DNA from: CAVTND01 sp963735955
Lineage (GTDB): Bacteria; Pseudomonadota; Gammaproteobacteria; Burkholderiales; Burkholderiaceae_F
DNA: 64,000 nt
Assembly (NCBI GenBank): GCA_963735955.1
Contig: CAVTND010000025.1
Location: 1-64,000, forward strand
Direction: 5' to 3'
The notes under the pieces were generated by a model. It did not search any database, was not told where the DNA came from, and worked only from the letters and a program-made list of their open reading frames with translations. Positions 48,652 to 58,125 of the stretch are shown here, piece by piece; positions within the stretch are counted from its first letter, which is position 1; each line of letters opens with the position of its first letter. A program made the position numbers and the translations under genes.

Positions 48652-48686
48652 ATCGCCCGACGATACACCAGCGCGAACGCCTGCTC

Positions 48687-49175
48687 CTAGAAGACCCGAC
48701 CTGTCGCCAGGTCGAACTTGAACTCGACCGCAGTACCCAGACTGCCATTCGCGTTCTGGGGCTTGTAGCCGTACTCGACCTTGGCAAAGGCCAGGCCGAC
48801 CGACTCCATCGGAACAAAGGTATCCCCGCTTCCATCCGACATCGAGACCGAGGTGACAACGACATCGGTCAGCTTGATGATCAGATAGTCCTGCGCTCCA
48901 CCGCTCGGGCGAGCGACGCTGAGGACGGCGTCGCGGATGTGACGACCCGTTGCGCAGGCTTTCCACAATTCGGGGGAAGCGCGGTCGACATTGTGCATAA
49001 AGCGCAAGTCGGAGAATGTCGCGCGTCCTGCACTGCTACCGCCGCCGCCGGGCGCCGGGCTCGAGCCTGTCACGCCCCAGGCCCAGTTCTGGACCTCGAT
49101 CTCGTCCTTGTGCTGGACCGAAGTCGACTCGCCTTTGATGCCATTGAGCTTCAGATGGATATCGGATGCACTCAT
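48687..49175 (-). CDS. Hcp family (type VI secretion tube-like) protein
   Basis: This 162-residue protein has the Hcp fold signature: MSASDIHLKLNGIKGESTSV, then HKDEIEVQNWAWGVT, ASPELWKACATGRHIRDAVL, YLIIKLTDVVVTSVS and VEYGYKPQNANGS at the C-terminus. Hcp proteins stack as rings in the type VI tube and can act as effectors or carriers. No other type VI gene is in view, so it is an orphan. It lies 85 bases downstream of the large WD40 protein on the same strand, with GGGAGA before its ATG. The two may be one unit. Confidence 0.88.
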   Translation of the reverse strand: MSASDIHLKLNGIKGESTSVQHKDEIEVQNWAWGVTGSSPAPGGGGSSAGRATFSDLRFMHNVDRASPELWKACATGRHIRDAVLSVARPSGGAQDYLIIKLTDVVVTSVSMSDGSGDTFVPMESVGLAFAKVEYGYKPQNANGSLGTAVEFKFDLATGRVF

Positions 49176-49260
49176 CGCCGTCTCCCGTTGGTTGTCTGAT
49201 TCACTATCGTAGGCGCGCTACGGTTATGGCGCGGAGAGGCACGGTCAGTCTCGCGCACGA

Positions 49261-52200
49261 TCAGCGCCGCGGATCACTTGTGATTGGGGCAAGGCCTTCA
49301 ATACGAAGAAAATGCACGCGTCCGCTTTCATCTCCAGCGGCGAGAGTCGCCGCCCTCGGCAAAAACGCAAGCGCGGAGACTGTGGCGTCCGTCAGGAACT
49401 GAACCGAGCTAACCCAATGTCCCTTGCTCTGCTCCCAGATTCGGATCGATTTGTCTACCGATCCCGAGGCGAGGCGGCCGTCGGCCAGCACTGCGAGTGC
49501 AGAGACCCAGCCCGTGTGCCCCTCGAGCGTCGCCTCGCACGTTCCGGAGGTCGCGTTCCAGAGTTGGATCGTACCCTCCGACCCCGAAACGAGGCGGCCG
49601 TCGGCCAGAACCGTGAGTTCAGTGACCTCGCCCACGTGCCCATCGAGCGTCGCCTCGCAAGCGCCGGAGCTCGTGTTCCAAAGCTTGATCAAGCTGTCGG
49701 CTGACCCCGAGGCGAGGCGGCCGTCGGCCAGAACCGCCAGCGCAGAGACCGAGTCCGTGTGCCCTTCAAGCGTCGCCTCGCAAGCGCCAGAGGTCGCGTT
49801 CCAGAGCTTGATCGTGGCGTCGATGGACCCAGTGGCGGCGCGGCCGTTGGCCAGCGCCGCGAGTGCAGTGATTCGGCCCTTGTGTCCCTCGAGCGTCTCG
49901 TCGCACGCGCCGGAGCTCGCATTCCAGAGCTTGAGCGTGTAGACCCGCGATCCCCAGGCGAGGCGGCCGTCCGCCAGCACCGCGAGGGCAGTGACCCCAG
50001 ACGTGTGCTCCTCGAGCGTCGCCTCGCAAGCGCCGGAGGTCGCGTTCCAGAGCTTGATCGTGCGGTCCGCCGACCCTGAGGCGAGGCGGCCGTCGGCGAA
50101 CACCGCCAGTGCAGCAACCCAGTCGGTGTGCCGTTCGACCGGCTCCTCGCAGGCGCCGGAGCTCGAATTCCAGAGCTTGACCGTGCGGTCCGCCGACCCT
50201 GAGGCGAGGCGGCCGTCCGCCAGCACCGCGAGGGCAGTGACCCCAAACGAGTGCTCCTCGAGCGTCGCCTCGCAAGCGCCGGAACTCGCGCTCCAGAGCG
50301 CGATCATGCCGTCCCCCGACCCCGAGGCGAGGCGGCCGTCGGCCAGCGCCGCGAGTGCGGTGACCGAGTCCGTGTGTTGCTCGAACGTCGCCTCGCAAGC
50401 ACCAGAGCACGTGTTCCAAAGCTGGATCGTGTGGAACCCCGACCCCGAGGCGAGACGGCCGTCGGCCAGCACCGCGAGTGCGGTGACCTTGCCCGTGCGC
50501 CCCTCGAGCGTCGCCTCGCAGGCACCGGAGTTCGCGTTCCAGAGCTTGATTTTGGCGTCGGTGGACCCCGAGGCGAGGCGGCCGTCGGCCAGCACCGCGA
50601 GTGCAGAGACCGAGTCCGTGTGTTGCTCGAACGTCGCCTCGCAAGCGCCAGAGCTCGTGTTCAAGAGCCTAATCGTGCCTTCCTCCGATCCCGAGGCAAG
50701 GCGGCCGTCGGCCAACGCCGCGAGCGCAGTGACCTCGCCCACGTGTCCCTCGAGCGTCGCCAGGCACGCACCGGAGTTCGCGTTCCAGAGCTTGATTTTG
50801 GCGTCGGTGGACCCCGAGGCGAGGCGGCCGTCGGCCAACGCCGCGAGTGCAGTCACTCCAAGTGTGTGCCCCTCGAGCGTCGCCTCGCACGCACCGGAGC
50901 TCGTGTTCCATAGCTTGATCGTGCCGTCCTCAGACCCCGAGGCAAGGCGGCCGTCGGCCAGCAGCGCGAGTGCAGTGACCCCGTGCGTGTGCCCCGCGAG
51001 CGTTCGCAGCAGCGACTCGGAGGCGAGCAGGCTCGGCGTTAGCGGGCGCAGTCCCCGACGCACTCGAATATGTTCCTCGGCTCGCTCGCAGAGACTCACC
51101 AGTTCTGACTCGGAACGACGCTGCAACCGGCCGAGTAGCTGCGAAGCGAGGAAATCAGCGCCATTCCAATCGCTTCCTTCATGGCCCAGCACATGCGCAG
51201 CATGACGGAGCGCCCGTTCCAGAGCCGAAAGCTCTGGCGTCGCTTCAAGGTCGGCCCAATCGCCGAGCAATGCGTCGATGCCGGCCGCGCGCAGCCGCGC
51301 GTCGAGCCAGCGGAAGTCGAATAGCAGCTTCGGAAAGGCCGACCTGCGCTCCTCATTTGTCATATGCGCACCGAGATGCCGCGCCAGGTACTCCGACTCG
51401 TGGGCACGATCCGCAGCGACCTCTCTGCGCGCCCAGGACGAAATCGTTCCCTCCGCGACACCTGCGTCTACCGTAAAGCGACCCGCGCGCGGATAGCCGT
51501 CATCGTTCTCCTCGGTCAGCCACTGCGCGAGCGAGAGGTGATCGAAGGCGTAGCGCTTGCTTCGCGAGATCAGAAAGTCCTCGAGCTTCGCGAGCGCGTC
51601 ACGAACTTGCGACTCGGGCGCGCCAATCGCCGCCGCAAGGTCCGCCCGCGCCATCGGCTCGCGCTTGACGCAGAGCACGCCGAGCAGCGGGCGCACGGGC
51701 TCGTAGTCATCCTCCTCCGGAAAGCGCCGCTCGAACGCATCGAAATAAAACGCGTCCATTCCGGGCGGCAGCGCCTTCAATCGATCCGTTGGGAGTGCAC
51801 CCGACTCGAGATCGTTCAGCACGCGAACGGCGTAGAGAAACTTGCCGCCGCTTTGATTCGCATCTGAGAGGAGCGCGGCAACCTCGCTCCCGCGCAGCGG
51901 CCCCTTCGCGAGCACGGACGAGAGAGCCGGCTCTGAGCAGCGCGCGTCGGCGTAGCTGCGGATGTCGTCGAGATTTCGGACGTTCTCCGCGTTAAGGGTC
52001 GCGGTACGGAATGCCTGCTGCACGGGTTGCAGCACTTCGTGCCGACGCCGGCTCGTCGCGAGAACCTTCAGCCACGCGGGCATTCGCTTCACGCGGCCCG
52101 CGAGGAGACGGACGATGGTTGTTACGCGGACGCTCCCTGCCGACTGCTCCCAATCGAGCGACTCATCGAGCGCGTCGACGAGCAGCACAAGCAGCGCAGC

Positions 52201-53280
52201 GGGCGCGTTTATCGCGTTGAGGGGCGAGACGACGGCGCGCTCGAACGCGCTTGCGGGATCGCCCTGCGCGCGATCGAGCCAGTCGCGCGCTTCGGGGTCG
52301 TTCTCGACCGCTGCCTTGTAGTCGGACAGAACGTGTGCAAGTTGCGCCGCGACACTGCGGACGAAGGTCGCAGGGTTCAGCGTCTCCGTAGTGTCGTGAT
52401 GGCAGAAGTGATGTGCGCCGATCGGCACGCCGTGGCTGCTGCTCGCAAGCTCCGCCATGAATGCCGACTTGCCAACACCGAAGTCGGCGCAGATCAGCAA
52501 CGCCTGCGGACCGTCGGTGTTGCCATACCAGTCGCGTACTTCTTCGAACAACCATTTGCGGCCCACGAAGCCGCGGCGCTTTTCCTTGACGTAACCGGAG
52601 AAGTTCCAAGGGCGTGGCCAATTCCAGCTTTGTGCCGAAGAAGGCGCTAAGGCTTGCTGTGGCTGCGCAGCTTGGCCCGCCTCTCGCGCTGCTTCGAGCC
52701 GAGCGCCGACAAAGAATTCGAGGTGCTTCTCGACCAGCTGCCCGAAAGCCGTTGGATTTGCATACGCGTTGAACCCGCTCGCAAGCGATCCGTCGGGGTT
52801 CACGAACCGCTGGAAGAACGCCTCGACTGCCTCGTACGCGTTGCGCTTCTTCTCGTACTCAGGGTCTTTGAGTCGGATGACCGGTTCCTCGGTGCGCCGG
52901 TAGATCCAGATCGCTTTGCTCGCCTGCTGCGCGTCCTCCAGCTCCCAGACCGTTCCTGACTCGTATCGCGTGCCGTCCTCGCGTGTGACGTCAGCCGGCA
53001 GCGGCGTGCCGAGCCTGCTCCACAACAGCGCAATAGTGAGATCGCAGTCGGATGGTCGACCGGAGTAGCGGTTGACCGAGGACTGCGGAGTCTCGGTCGC
53101 ACTCATCGGCGCGGGCGAATCCGGGTCGTCATAGGTGATGACCTCGAAGCTCACACGTCCCTTGAGCAACGGCTGGCGGGCGACTGCGTCGATCACTTCG
53201 CGCGCGATGCGCCGCTCCTCGGCAACATCGCCGGGCGAGGACAGGAATACGCGAAGGTGGAGCGGATCACCACGGGTCAT
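49261..53280 (-). CDS. DUF4062-NTPase-WD40 protein (NLR-like, STAND type)
   Basis: This intact 1339-residue protein has three parts. Residues 1 to about 180 are a DUF4062 (TIR-like) domain: LRVFLSSPGDVAEERRIARE and DCDLTIALLWSRLGTPLP. Residues about 240-750 are a STAND/NACHT-like NTPase with GFVGRKWLFEE, Walker A CADFGVGKSAFMAEL (near 270), Walker B LLVLLVDALDESLDW (near 368) and a helical region. Residues about 757-1335 are about 14 WD40 repeats of 41 residues, enough for two seven-blade propellers. The layout is that of receptor proteins in immunity-like or conflict systems. Hcp follows on the same strand. No trigger or effector is proven. Confidence 0.87.
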   Translation of the reverse strand: MTRGDPLHLRVFLSSPGDVAEERRIAREVIDAVARQPLLKGRVSFEVITYDDPDSPAPMSATETPQSSVNRYSGRPSDCDLTIALLWSRLGTPLPADVTREDGTRYESGTVWELEDAQQASKAIWIYRRTEEPVIRLKDPEYEKKRNAYEAVEAFFQRFVNPDGSLASGFNAYANPTAFGQLVEKHLEFFVGARLEAAREAGQAAQPQQALAPSSAQSWNWPRPWNFSGYVKEKRRGFVGRKWLFEEVRDWYGNTDGPQALLICADFGVGKSAFMAELASSSHGVPIGAHHFCHHDTTETLNPATFVRSVAAQLAHVLSDYKAAVENDPEARDWLDRAQGDPASAFERAVVSPLNAINAPAALLVLLVDALDESLDWEQSAGSVRVTTIVRLLAGRVKRMPAWLKVLATSRRRHEVLQPVQQAFRTATLNAENVRNLDDIRSYADARCSEPALSSVLAKGPLRGSEVAALLSDANQSGGKFLYAVRVLNDLESGALPTDRLKALPPGMDAFYFDAFERRFPEEDDYEPVRPLLGVLCVKREPMARADLAAAIGAPESQVRDALAKLEDFLISRSKRYAFDHLSLAQWLTEENDDGYPRAGRFTVDAGVAEGTISSWARREVAADRAHESEYLARHLGAHMTNEERRSAFPKLLFDFRWLDARLRAAGIDALLGDWADLEATPELSALERALRHAAHVLGHEGSDWNGADFLASQLLGRLQRRSESELVSLCERAEEHIRVRRGLRPLTPSLLASESLLRTLAGHTHGVTALALLADGRLASGSEDGTIKLWNTSSGACEATLEGHTLGVTALAALADGRLASGSTDAKIKLWNANSGACLATLEGHVGEVTALAALADGRLASGSEEGTIRLLNTSSGACEATFEQHTDSVSALAVLADGRLASGSTDAKIKLWNANSGACEATLEGRTGKVTALAVLADGRLASGSGFHTIQLWNTCSGACEATFEQHTDSVTALAALADGRLASGSGDGMIALWSASSGACEATLEEHSFGVTALAVLADGRLASGSADRTVKLWNSSSGACEEPVERHTDWVAALAVFADGRLASGSADRTIKLWNATSGACEATLEEHTSGVTALAVLADGRLAWGSRVYTLKLWNASSGACDETLEGHKGRITALAALANGRAATGSIDATIKLWNATSGACEATLEGHTDSVSALAVLADGRLASGSADSLIKLWNTSSGACEATLDGHVGEVTELTVLADGRLVSGSEGTIQLWNATSGTCEATLEGHTGWVSALAVLADGRLASGSVDKSIRIWEQSKGHWVSSVQFLTDATVSALAFLPRAATLAAGDESGRVHFLRIEGLAPITSDPRR
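49400..51010. repeat. Tandem WD40-coding repeats, 123-bp period
   Basis: Thirteen units of 123 bp (one of 120 bp) stand head to tail, with a fourteenth diverged unit at the C-terminal end. On the plus strand each contains GAGGCGAGGCGGCCGTCGGC or a near copy. Units differ mainly at codons 6-7, 13, 24-27 and 33-34 of the 41-codon unit. High identity suggests recent amplification or gene conversion. Confidence 0.85.
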
Positions 53281-53329
53281 GACAGACGACCGCTTCAGAG
53301 GATTCTTAATCTACCTGCCACTGTGAAGC

Positions 53330-53572
53330 CTATGGCGGCCTTTCTTCAGAATTCTGGAGTATGAGGCGGTCATGCCCGCACGTGTGGCAAACGGTCTTGA
53401 GCATCGGCGCGCAGCGGTTAGATCCACCGACCCAAACGAGGCAACTGTCAACAACGCGCCGGTCGTTCGCAAGTTTGTGTGCCGGGCCCACGACCGCGAA
53501 CTCGCCGATTTCAGCACTTACGCGAAATACATGACCTGCAGCACGGCACTGTTCGATCAGCGGGATCGGCAC
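53330..53572 (-). CDS. Small hypothetical protein with Cys/His cluster
   Basis: An open frame of 80 codons stands in the gap upstream of the WD40 gene. It starts MPIPLIEQCRAAGHVFRVSA and ends with VCHTCGHDRLILQN, a C-x2-C-G-H cluster like half of a zinc ribbon. Third-position GC is about two thirds, lower than that of neighbouring genes. I see no good ribosome site. The rest of the 53281-53719 gap shows nothing else recognisable on either strand. It may be a remnant or a transferred small gene, or chance. Confidence 0.3.
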   Translation of the reverse strand: MPIPLIEQCRAAGHVFRVSAEIGEFAVVGPAHKLANDRRVVDSCLVWVGGSNRCAPMLKTVCHTCGHDRLILQNSEERPP

Positions 53573-53719
53573 ACGGCGCTGGGCACGCTGCTTGGTGTCG
53601 ATCCGGGCCGGCTATTTGAGAGGAATGCTTGACTGCACGACATTCTCGGGCTTGCCATTCGGTGGCTGACCAGGCAAGGCAAGCGATCAACTGAGACCCG
53701 CGGCCCGAACCAGGGAGAA

Positions 53720-54070
53720 CTAGCCTGGCTCCACGTAAGTGAAGAAAATGTTTGGCGACAAACTCTCAACCGGGCTTAAGGTCGACAAGATGCCATCGGG
53801 CGCCAGCGTGACTTCTCGTGGCAAAGGGCTGCTGGAAGGAGCCAAAGCGAAAGTGCCTCCGCGCAGGACGTTGGGCGGCAGGGTATTTGAAAGGTCGATG
53901 TTGCCCTGAAAGCCAGCGATGAAATACAGCGGCGACGGATCCCACACGGCAGGCGCCGCAAGCGCTGTCGGCGGGGTTCCGGCCGGAGCCGCTGATCCAC
54001 CGCAACCAAGCAAGCCTACACCGCCCGCCCCGGAGATCCCCGCCACAATCAGAAACTGCCTGCGCTCCAT
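53720..54070 (-). CDS. Lipoprotein with Tat-like signal, Ig-like fold
   Basis: This 116-residue protein starts MERRQFLIVAGISGAGGVGL and continues LGCGGSAAPAG. The twin Arg suggests Tat export and LLGC is a lipobox. The mature part (DLSNTLPPNVLRGGTFALAP, then TLAPDGILSTL) resembles the small putative-Ig proteins with an L-P-x-G-V/M-T-L pattern and a closing FTYVEP. The role is unknown. The gap of 265 bases to livF on its left holds nothing recognisable. Confidence 0.55.
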   Translation of the reverse strand: MERRQFLIVAGISGAGGVGLLGCGGSAAPAGTPPTALAAPAVWDPSPLYFIAGFQGNIDLSNTLPPNVLRGGTFALAPSSSPLPREVTLAPDGILSTLSPVESLSPNIFFTYVEPG

Positions 54071-54335
54071 CCCTGCCTTTGTTGCTGTGATACCAGAGCT
54101 GCCTGATCAAAGGCGGCAATCCTAGCCTTGCTTTGATGAGGCTTCGTGTGGCGAAGTTCCGATCTTCATACCCTTGTCTTCGTCATTGCCTCGGCCCGGC
54201 CGCCGTCTCGTCGTATTCTCCCCCTGTCCAACTCAACCGCGTGCCGCAGGAGTAGGCCGGCTCTACGACTCCCGTGGCTCCGGACTTGAATCGGATACAA
54301 GCTCGGCATCCCGCCCGGCGCGCACTGTGGTTCGC

Positions 54336-55076
54336 TTAGGCCGCGCCACCGAGTCCGAGATAGCTTTCGGCAACCCGCCGATCGGTCGCAAGTTCACGCG
54401 CGGGTCCATCGAGCGCGATCTCGCCGGTTTCCAGCACGTAGGCATGGTCGGCGATCTGCAGCGCCGCCCGCGCGTTCTGCTCGACCAGCAGGATCGAAAC
54501 TCCGCGCCGCTTGAGTTCGACGATGATGTGGAAGATCTCGCGCACAATCAGCGGCGCGAGGCCAAGCGAGGGCTCGTCCAGCATCAGCAGGCGCGGTCGG
54601 GCCATCAGCGCGCGGCCGACCGCAAGCATCTGCCGTTCGCCTCCCGACAGGGTCCCTGCCAGCTGCGCCCGCCGCTCCTGCAGCCGGGGAAACAAGGCGA
54701 AAACCTCGCTCATGGTCGTGCCGTGATCGCGCACGCCACTGCGGTAGCGCTGGAATGCGCCGAGCAGCAGGTTGTCCTCGACACTCATCTCGGCGAACAA
54801 CTCGCGCTTTTCCGGCACCAGCGTCATGCCGAGCTTGACCTTGTCTTCGACCGTGGCCATGGTCCGCGTGCCGTCGAACTGAATGTGTCCGCGCGCCTCG
54901 CCATTGGCGGGCAATACGCCCATGATCGCGGCCAACAGCGTGGTCTTGCCCGCCCCGTTCGGGCCGATGACGGTCACGATCTGACCGCGTTCCACGGTGA
55001 GGCTGGCGTTGTGCAGGGCCTCGACCTTGCCGTAGGCCACCGAGACGTCGCGCACCTCGAGCAGGCGATCGCTCAT
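54336..55076 (-). CDS. livF: Branched-chain amino acid-type ABC transporter ATPase LivF
   Basis: The 246-residue ATPase has Walker A VIGPNGAGKTTLLAAI, LVPEKRELFAEMSVEDNLLL (typical of LivF), signature LSGGERQMLAVGRALM and Walker B LLMLDEPSLGLAP. It overlaps the upstream gene by four bases (ATGA). It forms one transporter with the LivM-LivG fusion and LivH. Confidence 0.94.
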   Translation of the reverse strand: MSDRLLEVRDVSVAYGKVEALHNASLTVERGQIVTVIGPNGAGKTTLLAAIMGVLPANGEARGHIQFDGTRTMATVEDKVKLGMTLVPEKRELFAEMSVEDNLLLGAFQRYRSGVRDHGTTMSEVFALFPRLQERRAQLAGTLSGGERQMLAVGRALMARPRLLMLDEPSLGLAPLIVREIFHIIVELKRRGVSILLVEQNARAALQIADHAYVLETGEIALDGPARELATDRRVAESYLGLGGAA

Positions 55077-56890
55077 GCCGCATCCTTTTCGTCGACGCCA
55101 CCGAGGTAGGCCTCGAGGACGCGCGGATCGCGCTGCACGTCTCGCGGCAGGCCGGCGGCAATCTTCTGTCCGAAGTCCATGACCGATACACGATCGACCA
55201 GGCCCATCACGAAGTCCATGTCGTGTTCGACCAGCAGGATCGCCATCCCTTCTGCTTTCAGTTTTCGCAGCAGTTCTGCCAGGGCTCGTTTCTCGAGATA
55301 GCGCAGGCCCGCCGCAGGCTCGTCGAGCAGCAGCAGGCAGGGGTCCGATGCAAGCGCTCGCGCAATTTCCAACAGTCGCTGCTTGCCGAGCGGCAGTGAG
55401 CCGGCCGCATCAAACATGTGATCGGCGAGGCCGACGCGTTCGATCTGCCGCGCCGCTTCGGTGAGCAGACGCGCTTCCTGCCGTCGGTCTAGGCGCCAGG
55501 CCGCGGCAAACACGCCGCTCATGAGACTCGGCTTGGAGCGCCGGTGTGCGCCGATCGCGACGTTGTCGAGCACGCTCATCTGCGGCAACAGTCGTACGTG
55601 CTGGAAAGTGCGTGACAGGCCGAGCTTTGCGATGTCCCGCGAGATCATGCCCGCCACCTCGCGACCGCGAAAACGCACGCTACCGGAGCTTGGCTCCAAC
55701 ACGCCCGAAATCAGATTGAACATCGTGCTCTTGCCGGCACCGTTGGGACCGATCAGTGCGGCGATCTCGCCTGCGGCGACCTGGATATCCATTTCATTGA
55801 CTGCGACCAGACCTCCGAAGCGCCGGGTCGCGCCGCGAACTTCGAGCAGCACTGCGCCGGCCGCCGGCACCGAGTCACGATCAAGCGCCGGCGCGGCCGG
55901 AACGACGCTGCGCTGGCCACGCGCAATCGACACGCGCCGTGCGATCGCGGCCCACAGGCCGTCCGGTGCACGCTGAAGGATGACCACCATCAGCACTCCG
56001 AACACGATGACCTCGAAATTGCCGGCCTGGCCGACGATCGCCGGCAGGATGTCCTGCAACCACTGCTTGGACACGGTGATGACCGTGGCACCCAGCAACG
56101 CGCCCCAGACATGACCGGCGCCACCGACCACTGCCATGAACAGGTACTCGATGCCCATGGGCAGCGAAAATGGCGTCGGATTGACGAAGCGCTGCATGTG
56201 CGCATAGAGCCAACCCGATGCGCTGGCCATCAAGGCCGCCAGCACGAAGGCCACCATGCGCGACGCCGCGGTATTGACCCCCATGGCCTCGGCCATGATG
56301 CGACCGCCCTTGAGAGCGCGGATCGCGCGGCCTTCGCGCGAGTCGAGCAGGTTGCTGGTGGTCACTACTCCCAGCAACAGGAAAGCCCAGATCAGCCAGT
56401 AGATCTGGCGGCCGGATTCTAGGCTGATGCCGAACAGCGTGATTGGCGGGATGCCGGTCAGTCCCGTGTGGCCGCCAAGCGTCGATGAAGTACCGAAGTA
56501 AAACGACAGGCTGATTCCCCAGGCGATGGTGCCCAACGGCAGATAGTGACCGGAGAGCTTGAGCGTCAGCGAGCCGAGACCGATGGCGACCACCAGCGAC
56601 AGCAGCAGTCCGGCTATCAAGGTCAGCCACGGCGAGACACCAATCCACGCGAGCCAGCCCGGCAAATCCGTCACGGTCGTCAGCACCGCAGTCGTGTAGG
56701 CGCCCAACCCGACGAAGGCCGCCTGGCCGAACGAGGTCAGGCCACCAACTCCGGTGAGCAGCACCAGACCGAGTGTGACAAGCGCGTACAGCCCAATGTA
56801 ATTGGCCAGCGTAATCGTGAACTCAGGCAGCACGAACGGCGCCATGCCTGCGAAGGCCAGGAACGCGATCTGCAGCAGCCGCCTGTTCAT
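55073..56890 (-). CDS. LivM-LivG fusion (permease plus ATPase)
   Basis: This 605-residue protein joins two subunits that are usually separate. Residues 1 to about 330 are a LivM permease (GVGGLTSFGQAAFVGLGAYT, then MAVVGGAGHVWGALLGATVI). After a linker, residues about 355-600 are a LivG ATPase: Walker A LIGPNGAGKSTMFNLISG, GLSRTFQHVRLLPQMSVLDN, Walker B LLLLDEPAAGL and LLVEHDMDFVMGLVDRV. The ATPase signature is replaced by SLPLGKQRLLEIARAL, as in many LivG. Such fusions are known in proteobacteria. Substrate may be an amino acid or an aromatic acid, given the paa genes further right. Confidence 0.92.
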   Translation of the reverse strand: MNRRLLQIAFLAFAGMAPFVLPEFTITLANYIGLYALVTLGLVLLTGVGGLTSFGQAAFVGLGAYTTAVLTTVTDLPGWLAWIGVSPWLTLIAGLLLSLVVAIGLGSLTLKLSGHYLPLGTIAWGISLSFYFGTSSTLGGHTGLTGIPPITLFGISLESGRQIYWLIWAFLLLGVVTTSNLLDSREGRAIRALKGGRIMAEAMGVNTAASRMVAFVLAALMASASGWLYAHMQRFVNPTPFSLPMGIEYLFMAVVGGAGHVWGALLGATVITVSKQWLQDILPAIVGQAGNFEVIVFGVLMVVILQRAPDGLWAAIARRVSIARGQRSVVPAAPALDRDSVPAAGAVLLEVRGATRRFGGLVAVNEMDIQVAAGEIAALIGPNGAGKSTMFNLISGVLEPSSGSVRFRGREVAGMISRDIAKLGLSRTFQHVRLLPQMSVLDNVAIGAHRRSKPSLMSGVFAAAWRLDRRQEARLLTEAARQIERVGLADHMFDAAGSLPLGKQRLLEIARALASDPCLLLLDEPAAGLRYLEKRALAELLRKLKAEGMAILLVEHDMDFVMGLVDRVSVMDFGQKIAAGLPRDVQRDPRVLEAYLGGVDEKDAA

Positions 56891-56909
56891 GTTGGTGGCC
56901 GTGCGGGTC

Positions 56910-57947
56910 TCATTCGTCCTCCTCGATCGAGTGCTTCCTGATCGAGCGCCAGATCAACACCGGGATGATCAGCGTGAAGACGATCATTTCCTTGTAGGCG
57001 CTGGCCCAGAACGACGAGTAAGCCTCCAGCAGGCCCACCAGGAGAGCGCCCGCCGCGGCCACCGGATAACTGGCCAGGCCACCGATGATCGCGCCGACGA
57101 ATCCTTTCAGGCCGATCAGGAAGCCTGTGTCGTAGTAGATGGTGGTGATCGGCGCGATGAGGATGCCGGAAAATGCACCGATCAAGGCACAGAGAAGGAA
57201 TGAGAGCTTGCCAGCAAACTCGGTTGGGATTCCCATCAGCCGCGCGCCGGTGCGATTGATCGCCGTCGCGCGCAGCGCCTTGCCGTAGAAACTGCGCTCG
57301 AAGAACAGATAGAGCAACACGATCAGCGTCGCCGAGCAGGCGACCACCCAAAGTGTCTGGGCACTTGCAGTGAGCACGCCGACTTCGATCGTGCCGTCCG
57401 AAAATGGCGGCGTGCGCGAGCCCTCGGCGCCGAACGCCACCAGTCCAAGACCCACCATGGCGAGGTGCACCGCCACAGAAACGATCAGCAGATTCAACAC
57501 CGGAGCCTCGGCGATCGGCTGGAACGCGAGCCGATAGATCATTGGTCCCAGCGGCACTACGATCGCCAGCGCGAGCAGGATCTGCAGCGGCATCACCAGC
57601 GCTTGCGCCGTGCCGAACTTCAGCATTCCCAGCAAAAGCAGTGGATACGCAAGGTTCCAGGCCAGCATCGCCGGAACACGGCGCCAATTTCGAGTTCGCG
57701 CGGCCGCGATCAGCTCGACACCAGCGACCAGGGCGCCCGCAAGAATCAGCAGGCCGACCGTTCCGGGTATCCGACCGGCCTGCAGGGCCACCAGCGTAAG
57801 GGCGCCGTAGGCAACGAACTCGCCTTGCGGAATGAAGATGACGCGTGTGACGGCGAAGGCGAGCACCAGCGCCAGAGCAAGCAGGGCGTAGATCGCGCCA
57901 TTGGTGATGCCGTCCTGCGCGAGCAGGAGGGCGATGTCCAGATTCAT
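56910..57947 (-). CDS. livH: Branched-chain amino acid-type ABC permease LivH
   Basis: The 345-residue permease has about eight to nine spans. It starts DGITNGAIYALLALALVLAF and shows IFIPQGEFVAYGAL, ALRATAINRTGARLMGI and GLKGFVGAIIGGLASYPVAA, hallmarks of LivH. The middle loop is longer than in E. coli LivH (308 residues). It is the first gene of the unit livH-livMG-livF; a binding protein is at 59496-60647 on the same strand. Confidence 0.92.
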   Translation of the reverse strand: MNLDIALLLAQDGITNGAIYALLALALVLAFAVTRVIFIPQGEFVAYGALTLVALQAGRIPGTVGLLILAGALVAGVELIAAARTRNWRRVPAMLAWNLAYPLLLLGMLKFGTAQALVMPLQILLALAIVVPLGPMIYRLAFQPIAEAPVLNLLIVSVAVHLAMVGLGLVAFGAEGSRTPPFSDGTIEVGVLTASAQTLWVVACSATLIVLLYLFFERSFYGKALRATAINRTGARLMGIPTEFAGKLSFLLCALIGAFSGILIAPITTIYYDTGFLIGLKGFVGAIIGGLASYPVAAAGALLVGLLEAYSSFWASAYKEMIVFTLIIPVLIWRSIRKHSIEEDE

Positions 57948-58125
57948 GCAGCGCGAGTGTACGCAGAGGGTACGTCGGGACCACTACTGTTCTGTACGCG
58001 GATCACGGAGCTGCGCGGCGGCCGTTCAAGTGCCGCTTACCGAAGTTGGGGATTGCTGGACTACCGAAGCGCGCGCATCGTTTCGTCGCCCGCCACCTCG
58101 ACGGACATCAGAGAGGGAGATCGCA

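Noticed and set aside
49400..51010. CRISPR-like regular repeats
   Set aside because: The period is 123 bp, there are no unique spacers, and the frame codes for WD40 units on the minus strand.
54071..54335. Possible small gene between the lipoprotein and livF
   Set aside because: Short frames exist but none has a ribosome site or conserved content.
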